Source: Hyphomonadaceae bacterium UBA7672 (GTDB lineage: Bacteria > Pseudomonadota > Alphaproteobacteria > Caulobacterales > Hyphomonadaceae). From it: a DNA stretch of 64,000 nucleotides. Where the stretch lies: positions 62,001-126,000 of the forward strand of contig DLHI01000020.1 in the NCBI GenBank assembly GCA_002483135.1, written 5' to 3'. The notes below the pieces were generated by a model that saw only the letters and a list, made by a program, of their open reading frames with translations, searched no databases and was not told the origin of the DNA. Below, piece by piece: positions 35,295 through 43,505 of this stretch; positions within the stretch are counted from its first letter, which is position 1; the number at the start of each line of letters is the position of its first letter. The position numbers and the translations under genes are program-made.

Positions 35295-35870
35295 ATGCGT
35301 GGATCAGTGTTTTTCGCCGGACTTGCAGGCGTTGCGTTCCTCTCGGTCACGGGCGCAGCCCCGGCGATGGCGCAGGACGTGGACCGCATCGACCGGATCA
35401 CTGGCACGACCGGCCCAGGGGGCAGCTTCCGCCCGCCCGAAGGCGTCAAGGTGGTGACGCCCGGAGCGCTCGTGTTCGCCAGCTTCGACGCCAATCTCGA
35501 TGGGACGATCTCAAAGGAAGAGATCGCAGCCGGCGCCGCGCGCGCCTTCCAGGTTGCCGACCGGAATGCAGATGGCGCGATCACTGGCTTCGAGCAGACG
35601 GACTGGGCGACCGCCATGGGCGACCCGACCGGCGTGCTCGCAAACGCCATGACGTTCGACATCGACCTTGATCGTTCGGTGACGCCGAGCGAGTTCGCGG
35701 CGGGAATGCATCGCATTGCTGGCCAGATCGCTGACGACAACGGCGTGCTGCGCTACACGGATCTTGTGCAGCCGTTGAACCGCGCGCCGGAGCAGGCGCA
35801 GGACACTGGCGGTGGTTGGGGTACGATCACGGGTCGCGGCTCGCCTCCGCGCGATCGCGGCGGACGCTGA
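35295..35870 (+). CDS. Exported EF-hand protein
   Basis: 191 residues with a signal peptide (cleavage near PAMA-QDVD, residue 26). Three EF-hand-type loops follow: DANLDGTISKEE, DRNADGAITGFE and DIDLDRSVTPSE, the third lacking the central Gly. The C-terminal tail is Gly/Arg-rich. It is probably a periplasmic calcium-binding protein of the CREC/calmodulin-like bacterial type; no enzyme domain is present. The start at 35295 follows AGAGG; the open frame before it lacks similarity. It ends three bases before the stop of the convergent HPr gene. Confidence 0.82.
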   Translation: MRGSVFFAGLAGVAFLSVTGAAPAMAQDVDRIDRITGTTGPGGSFRPPEGVKVVTPGALVFASFDANLDGTISKEEIAAGAARAFQVADRNADGAITGFEQTDWATAMGDPTGVLANAMTFDIDLDRSVTPSEFAAGMHRIAGQIADDNGVLRYTDLVQPLNRAPEQAQDTGGGWGTITGRGSPPRDRGGR

Positions 35871-35873
35871 CCT

Positions 35874-36152
35874 CTAGTCCTTCTCGTCGAAGCCGCGCTC
35901 CACGAGGTGACAGACCGCTTCGAGTGCGGGCTTTGCCTCGGGGCCCTCGGCTTCGATCTCGATCACCTGGCCGACGCGGGCGCCGAGCATCAAGAGGTCC
36001 ATGATCGAGGCTGCGCTGGCGACCATGCCATCATGTTTCACAGAAACGCGCGCGTCGAACTTCGCGGCTTCGCGCGCAAAGGCGGCAGAAGCGCGCGCGT
36101 GAAGTCCGCGCTGGTTCACAAGCTCTGCGCTGCGCGACCACTTGTCGGACAT
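35874..36152 (-). CDS. HPr phosphocarrier of the nitrogen-type/regulatory PTS
   Basis: 92 residues. The phosphorylated His18 is in NQRGLHARASAAF, and the regulatory serine region is SAASIMDLLMLGA with Ser49 aligned to B. subtilis Ser46. It passes phosphate from enzyme I to EIIA. The gene lies 22 bases after the EIIA gene (36175-36576) on the same strand, downstream of chvI-chvG. HprK, which would modify Ser49, is not encoded in this cluster. The start at 36152 gives MSDKWSRSAELVNQRG. Confidence 0.93.
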   Translation of the reverse strand: MSDKWSRSAELVNQRGLHARASAAFAREAAKFDARVSVKHDGMVASAASIMDLLMLGARVGQVIEIEAEGPEAKPALEAVCHLVERGFDEKD

Positions 36153-36174
36153 CGTTCCCCGCGCCCCGGCCGTG

Positions 36175-36576
36175 TCAGGCGCGCTGCAGAAGCGCGGAAG
36201 CGACGGAGATATATTTGCGGCCTGCGTCCTGTGCGGCGAGGGCGGCCTCGGCCACCGGTAGCTTGGCGCGTACCTCGGCAAGCTTGATCAGCATGGGCAG
36301 GTTCACCCCGGCGATCACCTCTATCTTGCCGCCGCCCATCACGGAGATGGCAAGGTTGGACGGCGTACCTCCGAACATGTCGGTGAGGATGACGACGCCT
36401 GCACCCGTGTCACACGCCTTCGCGGCGGCGATGATTTCCTTGCGGCGCATGTCCATATCGTCGTCAGGGCCGATGCAGACGGCCTGAACATTTTCGAGAT
36501 GGCCGACAACGTGCTGCGCGGCGGAGATGAACTCCTCGGCCAGACGGCCATGCGTGACCACGACCAGACCGATCAT
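36175..36576 (-). CDS. PTS EIIA component, mannose family
   Basis: 133 residues of the EIIA-Man fold. Active-site His9 is in GLVVVTHGRLAEEF, with the following DMFGGTPSNLA and GVNLPMLIKLAEVR blocks conserved. In alphaproteobacteria this protein serves a regulatory PTS without a sugar permease. The start follows GGGAG. It directly follows chvG by 67 bases; in most relatives hprK occupies that position. Confidence 0.93.
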   Translation of the reverse strand: MIGLVVVTHGRLAEEFISAAQHVVGHLENVQAVCIGPDDDMDMRRKEIIAAAKACDTGAGVVILTDMFGGTPSNLAISVMGGGKIEVIAGVNLPMLIKLAEVRAKLPVAEAALAAQDAGRKYISVASALLQRA

Positions 36577-36643
36577 TGGGGAAACTCCCGCATATCCCAG
36601 CATCCCATGGTGTGGACTCGTTTGTTCCGGGGTCAATACCGAT

Positions 36644-38278
36644 TCAGATGTCCAGCTGTGCTGCTGGTAGTTCCACGATGAACCTGGCGCCCGCGATCCT
36701 GTCGTCGATCATCCGGTTCTCCGCCCAAACATTCCCCCGGTGCGTTTCCGTGATCTGGCGGACGATAGAAAGCCCCAAACCTGAATTATTTCCGAACTTC
36801 GTTCCCGCCGGGCGATCCGTATAGAAGCGCTGGAAGATCTTTTCCAGCTTGTCTGGCGGTATCCCCGGACCCTCATCCTCGACCGTCATCCGGATCGCCG
36901 GCCCTCGCGCAGTCGTGACCCGCGACAGTGTGACAGTCACCTGGCCGCTCGGGGGGGAGAAGGATCGGGCGTTTTCCACGAGATTCCGGATGACCTGACC
37001 GAGCGGCCCTTCGCGGCCCCTCACTTCCATTGGGCCGCTTTCCTGGTTCACCAGCACAACGCGCGCATCGGTCTCTCGCTGCGTGTCGCGATAGATGGAG
37101 ATGATGTCCTCAAGCAGCCGGCCGAAGTCGACGCGCACCAGTTTCTCGCGCACGATCTCGGCTTCGAGACGCGACAGGTTGGAGATATCGGTGATGAGCC
37201 GATCAAGGCGCACGACATCACGTGCGATGACATTGGCCATTTTCTCCTTCATTGCCGGATCATGCAGCGATTGCTGCGTTTCCACGGCCGAGCGGATCGA
37301 GGTGAGCGGGTTCTTGAGTTCGTGCGCGACATCTGCGGCGAAGCGCTCGTTTTCCTGGATTCGGTCGTAGAGGGAGGTGGTCATTTCCTCCATGGCGCGA
37401 GAAAGATCTCCGATCTCGTCCTTGCGATCATGCAGCGAGCCTAGGTTGAGACGTTCGGCGGCGCCGGCTGCAACCCGATTGGATGCGATGGCAAGCTTGC
37501 GCAGCGGACGCGCGATGCCGAGCGTCAGCAGTGTCGCCGTGATGAAGGATACCAGCACCGCCACGATGATTAGCGGCACGAGGGCCGCACGCTCCGCCGC
37601 AATAATCTGGGAGATGTCGTTGGTCTCGATGGTGAGGCCGCCGACAACGCGCGCTACCTTGCGGATCGGCACTGTAACTGACAGGACACGCTCGGCCCGT
37701 TCGTTGAAGCGTTCGGAGAACCCGTCCTTGTCCTCCAGCGCCATCGCGATTTCCTGCTCGAGCGAGCGGGCCTCGGCGATGCCCGGCCGTCCGGTTGCGC
37801 TTTCGAACGTGCGGGTGATGGCGCGAACGGTGTCGAGCCATGTCTGCTCGATCCAGTTGGGATCGCGGATTTCCGGCAGGTCCTTGCGGTCGATCTCGCC
37901 CTTGAGCAGGCGCGTGTCGGCGACGATCTCCCCCCGTGCGTCATGCACGCGGATGCGCGTCGCGCCCGACAGCGGCGTCGCCGTCAACTGTTCGATGACG
38001 GCGGCGACGTCGAGGCCGGTGGGGTCATCGGTCGTCGCGCCCGCGGTGATGTAGGAGGAGATCAGGCGTGAAAGTTCGGTAAGGCTGTCCTTGCGCGCAT
38101 TGACAAGACTCGAGCGTACCTCGTTCAGCACCAGCGCGCCCGTGATCAGGATCACCAGGCCGGCCAGGTTGGAAGCGAGGATCAGTCTCGCAATGGGAGA
38201 CCAGAGCAGGGAACGCGGCTTGCGGCTGCGCGCCCGGCTGGCTTTCTCAGGCTTCTTTATAGCGATACCCCACGCCAT
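36644..38278 (-). CDS. chvG: ChvG sensor histidine kinase
   Basis: 544 residues. Two membrane helices flank a periplasmic sensor (about 45-245). A HAMP domain follows TLLTLGIARPLRKLA, then the H-box DVAHELKNPLTSI, N box NLVENARSF, and G boxes DEGPGI and GLGLSIVRQI. ChvG phosphorylates ChvI and governs envelope and acid stress genes in alphaproteobacteria (ExoS in Sinorhizobium). The chosen start at 38278 overlaps the end of chvI by 32 bases; the longer open frame starts deeper inside chvI. No clear ribosome site is visible, which fits translational coupling to chvI. Confidence 0.92.
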   Translation of the reverse strand: MAWGIAIKKPEKASRARSRKPRSLLWSPIARLILASNLAGLVILITGALVLNEVRSSLVNARKDSLTELSRLISSYITAGATTDDPTGLDVAAVIEQLTATPLSGATRIRVHDARGEIVADTRLLKGEIDRKDLPEIRDPNWIEQTWLDTVRAITRTFESATGRPGIAEARSLEQEIAMALEDKDGFSERFNERAERVLSVTVPIRKVARVVGGLTIETNDISQIIAAERAALVPLIIVAVLVSFITATLLTLGIARPLRKLAIASNRVAAGAAERLNLGSLHDRKDEIGDLSRAMEEMTTSLYDRIQENERFAADVAHELKNPLTSIRSAVETQQSLHDPAMKEKMANVIARDVVRLDRLITDISNLSRLEAEIVREKLVRVDFGRLLEDIISIYRDTQRETDARVVLVNQESGPMEVRGREGPLGQVIRNLVENARSFSPPSGQVTVTLSRVTTARGPAIRMTVEDEGPGIPPDKLEKIFQRFYTDRPAGTKFGNNSGLGLSIVRQITETHRGNVWAENRMIDDRIAGARFIVELPAAQLDI

Positions 38279-38942
38279 ACAGCGTTTCGATGCCGTCGAA
38301 GTTGTCGTCGAGATCGCGGAACTTCTTGCGCAGCCGCTTGATGTGGCTGTCGATAGTCCGGTCGTCGACATAGACCTGATCGTCGTAGGCTGCGTCCATC
38401 AGCTGGTCGCGGCTCTTTACGTATCCCGGGCGGGTGGCCAGCGCCTGCAGGATCAGGAATTCGGTGACGGTGAGGCGCACGATCTTGCCGTCCCACTGGC
38501 AGGCGTGGCGGTTGGGATCGAGCGTCAGGCGGCCACGTACGATCGGCTTCTTGTCGCCGTCCTCGGGTGTGCCCGTGACGCCGCGCGACCGGCGCAGGAT
38601 GGCCTTCACGCGCTCCGCCAGCAGGCGGGTGGAGCAGGGCTTCCGGATAAAATCGTCGGCGCCGATGTTGAAGCCGACCACCTCGTCGATCTCGTCATCC
38701 TTGGAGGTGAGGAAGATTGCCGGCAGGTTCGATGTCTGGCGCAGCTTCCGCAGCAGCTCCATGCCGTCCATCTTCGGCATCTTCACGTCCAGGATGGCGA
38801 TGTCCGGCGGGTTTTCCGACAGGCCGGCAAAGGCCGCCGCGCCATCGTGATAGGCACGAACCTGATAGCCCTCCTGCTCGAAGAACACTTTGAGGGACTC
38901 AACGATGTTCTCGTCGTCGTCCACGAGGGCGATTGTAGCCAT
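38247..38942 (-). CDS. chvI: ChvI response regulator, OmpR family
   Basis: 231 residues. The receiver domain has Asp52 as phosphate acceptor (AILDVKMPKMDG), acidic residues DDDE at 8-11 and the conserved Lys in LTSKDD. The winged-helix DNA-binding domain contains LTVTEFLILQALATRPGYVKSRDQLMD and RTIDSHIKRLRKKF. It is the partner of ChvG. The start at 38942 follows AGGAG at a slightly long spacing. It diverges from the ParA-like gene; the 203 bases between show no obvious site. Confidence 0.95.
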   Translation of the reverse strand: MATIALVDDDENIVESLKVFFEQEGYQVRAYHDGAAAFAGLSENPPDIAILDVKMPKMDGMELLRKLRQTSNLPAIFLTSKDDEIDEVVGFNIGADDFIRKPCSTRLLAERVKAILRRSRGVTGTPEDGDKKPIVRGRLTLDPNRHACQWDGKIVRLTVTEFLILQALATRPGYVKSRDQLMDAAYDDQVYVDDRTIDSHIKRLRKKFRDLDDNFDGIETLYGVGYRYKEA

Positions 38943-39145
38943 AACCTGGAATCTCCTGCCGGGCGTCCCGGCGTATATCACCCCGCCATAATCGGGGTGT
39001 GCGGGCGTGAGGGCAAGTGCCCGGAATGGCTTGTCACTGCTTGATTTTCCCCTCCCGGGCTCGTCTGGCACGCGAATTGAAGCACCCGCTACAGGCGAAC
39101 CAGCCCGCAAGGCCGGTTCGGTGGCCGGACGCAGCGGAGGCTTCC

Positions 39146-39934
39146 ATGCAGGTCGTAACAGTCGGCGGGTTCAAGGGCGGAACGGGAAAGACCACCATTG
39201 CAGCACTTCTGGGCGTTGCGGCGGTGAAGGACGGCCTGCGGGTCGCCTGCCTCGACCTCGACCGGAACACCCGCAACCTGTCCAGTTTTGTTACACTGCG
39301 CCGGGCCTCGCGCCTGGAAAGCCCCGACCACGTCATGTTGATGGACATGGAGGAGGATGTGCGCACCAACGCCCGCCCGCGCCATTCGGGCCGGCTCGAA
39401 CCGCTGGTCCGCATGGCGCGGATGGACGGTTATGACCTGCTGATCATCGATACGTCGTCGGGCAATCTCTCCGATGTTTACGAGGCCCATTTGCTGGCTG
39501 ATGTGATCCTGACGCCGATGAACGAGAGCCCCGCCGACATGCACGGGCTGTTTGCCCCGTTGGGGTCGGCCGCAGCGCCGAAGATCAACTATCGCGAGAT
39601 GGTCGAAACCGTTCGCTTCGACCGCAAGCGCGCCGGCTTGCCTGAACAGCGCTGGCAGGTGGTGATGAATCGCATTTCAGCCCTGCCATCCAAGATCGGA
39701 AACACGATCAATGATCGCGTGGCTGTCCTCGCTCGCGAGGCGGGATTCGAGGCCGTCTGGCGCCTGCGCGACCGCGTGGTCCATCGCGCAATTGCGCTGG
39801 AAGGTCGCACCGTGTTCGACGCGCCGACCGACGGAAAGCTGTCGATGAGCGAGCTGTCGGGCCGCCAGGAAGTGCGCGCCCTGCTGGCCATGATCGACCG
39901 GGCCCCAGCCGGAATGCTGGCCCGCGCGGCCTGA
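39146..39934 (+). CDS. ParA/MinD-superfamily ATPase
   Basis: 262 residues. It has a deviant Walker A, GGFKGGTGKTT (Lys10 and Lys15), Walker A' LDLDRN and the IIDTSSG strand with the catalytic Asp. The C-terminal region has charged helices including RLRDRVVHRAIALEGRTVFD. It belongs to the ParA/MinD/MipZ superfamily that positions DNA, division sites or protein complexes. No ParB, MinC or parS-like partner is nearby, so it is probably an orphan with an unknown cargo. The start follows GGAGG at 39136-39140. Confidence 0.85.
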   Translation: MQVVTVGGFKGGTGKTTIAALLGVAAVKDGLRVACLDLDRNTRNLSSFVTLRRASRLESPDHVMLMDMEEDVRTNARPRHSGRLEPLVRMARMDGYDLLIIDTSSGNLSDVYEAHLLADVILTPMNESPADMHGLFAPLGSAAAPKINYREMVETVRFDRKRAGLPEQRWQVVMNRISALPSKIGNTINDRVAVLAREAGFEAVWRLRDRVVHRAIALEGRTVFDAPTDGKLSMSELSGRQEVRALLAMIDRAPAGMLARAA

Positions 39935-40033
39935 CGTCGCAGCAGCATGCATGCGCAGGGCAAAAAGAGACTCGGAACTGTAGCATCACTGGACTAGCTT
40001 CCCGCGCAAACGGATTTGCCCGGGAGACTTGGG

Positions 40034-41560
40034 ATGCGGATGATTCTTGCGGCGTCGGCTGCGGTCCTTGCGATTTCTGCATGTGCGACCAGCGCGCCCC
40101 AGCGCACGACGATGGTCCCGGTTCAGGCCGCCGACAGCTATTTCGTGAAAGGCGCCAACGCGATCCAGGCGAAAATCGCTGCACGCGGACAGCCACGCGC
40201 CAAGAACGTCATCCTGTTCATCGGCGATGGCATGGGCATCTCCACCATCACGGCGGCGCGCATTTATGCCGGTCAGTCCAAGGGGCTTGATGGCGAAAGC
40301 TACCAGCTCGCCATGGAGAAGCTCCCCTGGTCAGCTTTCTCGAAGACCTACACGCACGATTCGCAGGTCGCCGACTCCGCCCCCACGGCTGTCGCGATGA
40401 CGACGGGGGTCAAATCCTACAACGGCTCGATCGGCGTCACGCAGGCCGCCAACCTCAAGGATTGCACCACCGCGAAGACGGCGGGCACGACGACGCTGTG
40501 GGAACTGGCGGAAGCCGCCGGCATGGCGACGGGCGTGATCTCGACGGCGACCATCACGCACGCAACACCTTCGGCCACCTATGCCGAGACGGTCGAGCGT
40601 GACTGGGAAAGCGACGCCAACGTATCTGCGGAAGGGAAGGCTGCGGGCTGCAAGGATATCGCAACCCAGCTGATCGACTGGACGAAGGCGAATGGCGACG
40701 GCTTCGAGGTGATCCTCGGCGGCGGCCGAGCCAACTTCCTGCCCAACACTATGGCCGATCCCGAATACGCCAACCAGAAGGGTCGCCGTCTCGACGGTCG
40801 CAATCTCGCCGACGAGTGGAAAGCGCAGGCGCCCAATCGCACGCTGATCACGAACACGACTAGCTTCAAGGCGTTCGACTGGAATGGCGACGGGCAGGTG
40901 TTCGGCCTCTTCGAGCCGGGCCACATGCAGTACAACCTCGATCGCACCAAGACCGACGACGGCGAACCTTCCATCAAGGACATGACCACGGCGGCGATCA
41001 CCCGGCTGTCGCGCAACCCCAACGGCTATGTGCTGATGGTTGAAGGCGGCCGGGTCGACCACGGCCTGCACGCAGGCGATGCGCAGCGTGCTCTTGGCGA
41101 TGCTGCGGCGCTAGACGAAGCGATTGCGGCGGCAGTCGCCATGACGGATCCGGAAGAGACGCTGATCATCGTCACAGCGGACCATTCGCACACGCTGACG
41201 ATCTCCGGCTATCCGCAGCGCGGAAATCCGATCCTTGGACTGGTGCAGGAAGGCGGTAAACTTTCGCTCGCCGCCGATGGCAAGCCTTACACCACGCTAG
41301 GCTTCTCCAATGGCCCTGGCTCGGTCTGCAAGAAACAGGACGATGGCAAGTGGCTGTGCGACCGCGCGGACCTCACGAACGTCGACACAACCGCGCTCGG
41401 CTTCAAACAGCAATCGCTGGTTCCGCTGGGCGCCGAAACGCATGGCGGGGAAGACGTGGCGATTTTCGCGAGTGGTCCGGGCGCCAACCTGTTCTCGGGC
41501 GCGATGGAGCAGAACGAGATTTTCCATGTGATGGCGCGCAGCACGGGCCTCACGAAGTAG
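40034..41560 (+). CDS. Lipoprotein alkaline phosphatase, PhoA family
   Basis: 508 residues. The lipoprotein signal ends in LAISAC (Cys17). Metal and active-site features are IGDGMG (Asp65), the phosphoserine Ser115 in DSAPTAVAMTTG, VEGGRVDHGLHAGD and TADHSHT, with ETHGGEDVA carrying the last His ligand. It should release phosphate from esters in the periplasm. The start at 40034 is preceded by GGGAGAC. A second hydrolase and two small exported proteins follow on the same strand, perhaps as a loose operon. I see no clear pho box. Confidence 0.93.
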   Translation: MRMILAASAAVLAISACATSAPQRTTMVPVQAADSYFVKGANAIQAKIAARGQPRAKNVILFIGDGMGISTITAARIYAGQSKGLDGESYQLAMEKLPWSAFSKTYTHDSQVADSAPTAVAMTTGVKSYNGSIGVTQAANLKDCTTAKTAGTTTLWELAEAAGMATGVISTATITHATPSATYAETVERDWESDANVSAEGKAAGCKDIATQLIDWTKANGDGFEVILGGGRANFLPNTMADPEYANQKGRRLDGRNLADEWKAQAPNRTLITNTTSFKAFDWNGDGQVFGLFEPGHMQYNLDRTKTDDGEPSIKDMTTAAITRLSRNPNGYVLMVEGGRVDHGLHAGDAQRALGDAAALDEAIAAAVAMTDPEETLIIVTADHSHTLTISGYPQRGNPILGLVQEGGKLSLAADGKPYTTLGFSNGPGSVCKKQDDGKWLCDRADLTNVDTTALGFKQQSLVPLGAETHGGEDVAIFASGPGANLFSGAMEQNEIFHVMARSTGLTK

Positions 41561-41584
41561 CGACAACAGATGGGGAGGCGGGCG

Positions 41585-42487
41585 ATGCGGGTAGGGCTCA
41601 TGTCTGTGGCGATTGGAGCGTTGCTGCTGCCAGCCTGTTCGCCATCCCCGGCTCCGGTTACCGAAGCGCCGCCGCCGGTTGCCGCCGCGCCCGCGTTCGA
41701 CGCGGCCAATCCGCCTGCGCTGGTCGAGACGCATTTCGAGATCGCCGGCGATCGCGTCAACGGTATCGTTTATCTCGCCAACGGCGCCGGGCCGCATCCC
41801 ACTGTCGTGCTGCTGCACGGCTTTCCGGGCAATGAGCGCAATCTCGATCTTGCACAGGACATGCGGCGTGAAGGCTTCAACGTGCTGTTCTTCCACTATC
41901 GCGGCGCATGGGGCAGCGAGGGTGAATACTCGCTGCCGCATGTGATCGAGGATGTGGCTGGCGCCACGGCTTATCTACGCGCCAACGCTGCTGCGCTGCG
42001 TGTCGATCCGGCGCGCATCCTGCTGGTCGGGCATTCAATGGGCGGGTTCGCGGCGTTGCAGGGTGGGGCGCGTGATCCGGCGATCAAATGCGTGGCAGGC
42101 ATCGCGCCGGCAGAGATGGGCGCAATCGCTACGCAGCTGGAACAGAGTCCCGAAGGCGCGGCCGGTTTCGCCGCCTATGCCGATCAGCTCGATATGCTCG
42201 AGGGACTCGACGGTAGGGAATTCGTCGCTGACATTCTGGCCAACCGCGACACTTACGATCTCGCGAAACTGGCGCCGCAGATGGTCGGCAAGTCGATCCT
42301 GATCGTGCTGGGCGACAAGGACACGGACATCCCCAATCCAATGGCGATGACAGCTGCCTACAAAGCGACCAAAGGCGTCAAGGTTTCGGGTGTCGAACTG
42401 TCGGGCGATCATTCCTTCTCATGGTCGCGCAAGGATCTTTCCGACACCGTGACCGATTGGGCCAAGGGCTGCGCCGGTTCGCCTTAA
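41585..42487 (+). CDS. Lipoprotein alpha/beta hydrolase
   Basis: 300 residues with a lipoprotein signal (LLLPAC, Cys18) and Pro/Ala-rich linker. The hydrolase core has LLHGFPGNERN (77-87), nucleophile Ser151 in GHSMGG, an Asp in LGDKDTDIP and His in SGDHSFS, giving a complete triad. It is probably anchored in the envelope. Substrate unknown; the family includes peptidases and esterases. It starts 24 bases after the phosphatase stop with GGGGAGG as ribosome site. Confidence 0.85.
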   Translation: MRVGLMSVAIGALLLPACSPSPAPVTEAPPPVAAAPAFDAANPPALVETHFEIAGDRVNGIVYLANGAGPHPTVVLLHGFPGNERNLDLAQDMRREGFNVLFFHYRGAWGSEGEYSLPHVIEDVAGATAYLRANAAALRVDPARILLVGHSMGGFAALQGGARDPAIKCVAGIAPAEMGAIATQLEQSPEGAAGFAAYADQLDMLEGLDGREFVADILANRDTYDLAKLAPQMVGKSILIVLGDKDTDIPNPMAMTAAYKATKGVKVSGVELSGDHSFSWSRKDLSDTVTDWAKGCAGSP

Positions 42488-42552
42488 TCCGGCCTGTCGC
42501 TGCCTTCCTGACGCCGCAGAAGTCCTCTAACCTTGCAGGAATGGAGGGCTTT

Positions 42553-42885
42553 ATGCGCCTTGTTTCACTCGTCATTGCGGCCGCAATCGGTTGCGGCGCC
42601 GCGTTCGCGCAGCCCGCGCCGCGCGTCACCATCGAGGATGACGTTGCGCCAGCAACAGCGCTGAGCTGCGCCGCACTGCGCATGGCGCAGGTGGAGTCCG
42701 TGAAGCGTTCTGGCGGCACGCCTGACGCCCTGGTTGCGGCAAGTCTTGCAGCCTGGCTGAAGGCGGGCGTGGATGCAGCCAGCGCGAAAGCCGAAGCCGC
42801 CAAGGTTACCCTTGCGACCACTGCCTCGCTGGCGGATACCTGCTCGACGTTTGAAATCAGGTCGGCGCCGCCGGCGGGAGGCTGA
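42553..42885 (+). CDS. Small exported alpha-helical protein, unknown function
   Basis: 110 residues with a signal peptide (cleavage near AAFA-QPAP, residue 19). The mature part is mostly Ala-rich helix with two cysteines (LSCAALR and DTCSTF) that could form a disulphide. No family recognised. The start at 42553 follows GGAGGG. The next gene begins two bases after its stop, so the pair is almost certainly co-transcribed. Confidence 0.72.
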   Translation: MRLVSLVIAAAIGCGAAFAQPAPRVTIEDDVAPATALSCAALRMAQVESVKRSGGTPDALVAASLAAWLKAGVDAASAKAEAAKVTLATTASLADTCSTFEIRSAPPAGG

Positions 42886-42887
42886 GT

Positions 42888-43502
42888 TTGAAAGCGACTA
42901 TGACGGCTGCGCTGCTGGGCGCGTTCCTGATCACCGCATGCGGTGGGCCGACGACGCCTGCCGAGCCAACACCTGACGAGATGGGTCAGGATGAACCCGG
43001 CGCTCCGATGGAGCCGGCGCCCGATCCGCGCCCGATGGTGTTCGAGGCGATGTCGAAGACGGCCGAGGCCTTCACTGGCGCAATCACGCTGACGGTCGAG
43101 CCGCGCTCTGGCCCCAATGCGCCGCCGTCGATGAAGCTGGTCGGCGCCAATGGGCTTACCTACGTCACCGAACTCCTGCCCGGCGCAGCGGAGCAGGCGA
43201 CCGTGATCGACTGGAAAGCGTTGTTCGGCCAGGACGTGGTCGTGACGGGCAATCCTGCGCCCGGCGCGCCCTCGATAGACATTCACTCCATCGCGCGCGA
43301 GGAAGTTCCCGCCTCGTCCGTGAATGGCGGATACTGCGGCAAGGATACGCCGCCATCCTTCATCGCCATGGCGACGGGCCTCGAATCCGGCGGGCAGCCC
43401 TTCATCTCGATCGCCGCCTTCAAAGGCAATGTATGGCCGCCCGCCGCCGAGACGGACCTCTGCGGTACGTTCAACTACATCCCGCCCGCGCCGCCACTGT
43501 AG
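42888..43502 (+). CDS. Lipoprotein of unknown function with TTG start
   Basis: 204 residues with a lipoprotein signal (AFLITAC, Cys near residue 18) and Pro/Glu-rich linker. The mature domain has two cysteines (NGGYCGK and TDLCGTF) and no family I recognise. The TTG at 42888 is chosen because GGGAGG at 42876-42881 is correctly spaced for it and too far from the ATG at 42900. It ends three bases from the stop of the convergent hydrolase gene. Confidence 0.72.
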   Translation: MKATMTAALLGAFLITACGGPTTPAEPTPDEMGQDEPGAPMEPAPDPRPMVFEAMSKTAEAFTGAITLTVEPRSGPNAPPSMKLVGANGLTYVTELLPGAAEQATVIDWKALFGQDVVVTGNPAPGAPSIDIHSIAREEVPASSVNGGYCGKDTPPSFIAMATGLESGGQPFISIAAFKGNVWPPAAETDLCGTFNYIPPAPPL

Positions 43503-43505
43503 AGT

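Noticed and set aside
39146..39934. Naming the ATPase MipZ
   Set aside because: It shares the deviant Walker A with MipZ but the N-terminus differs from the MipZ pattern I know and no ParB is near, so only the superfamily is claimed.
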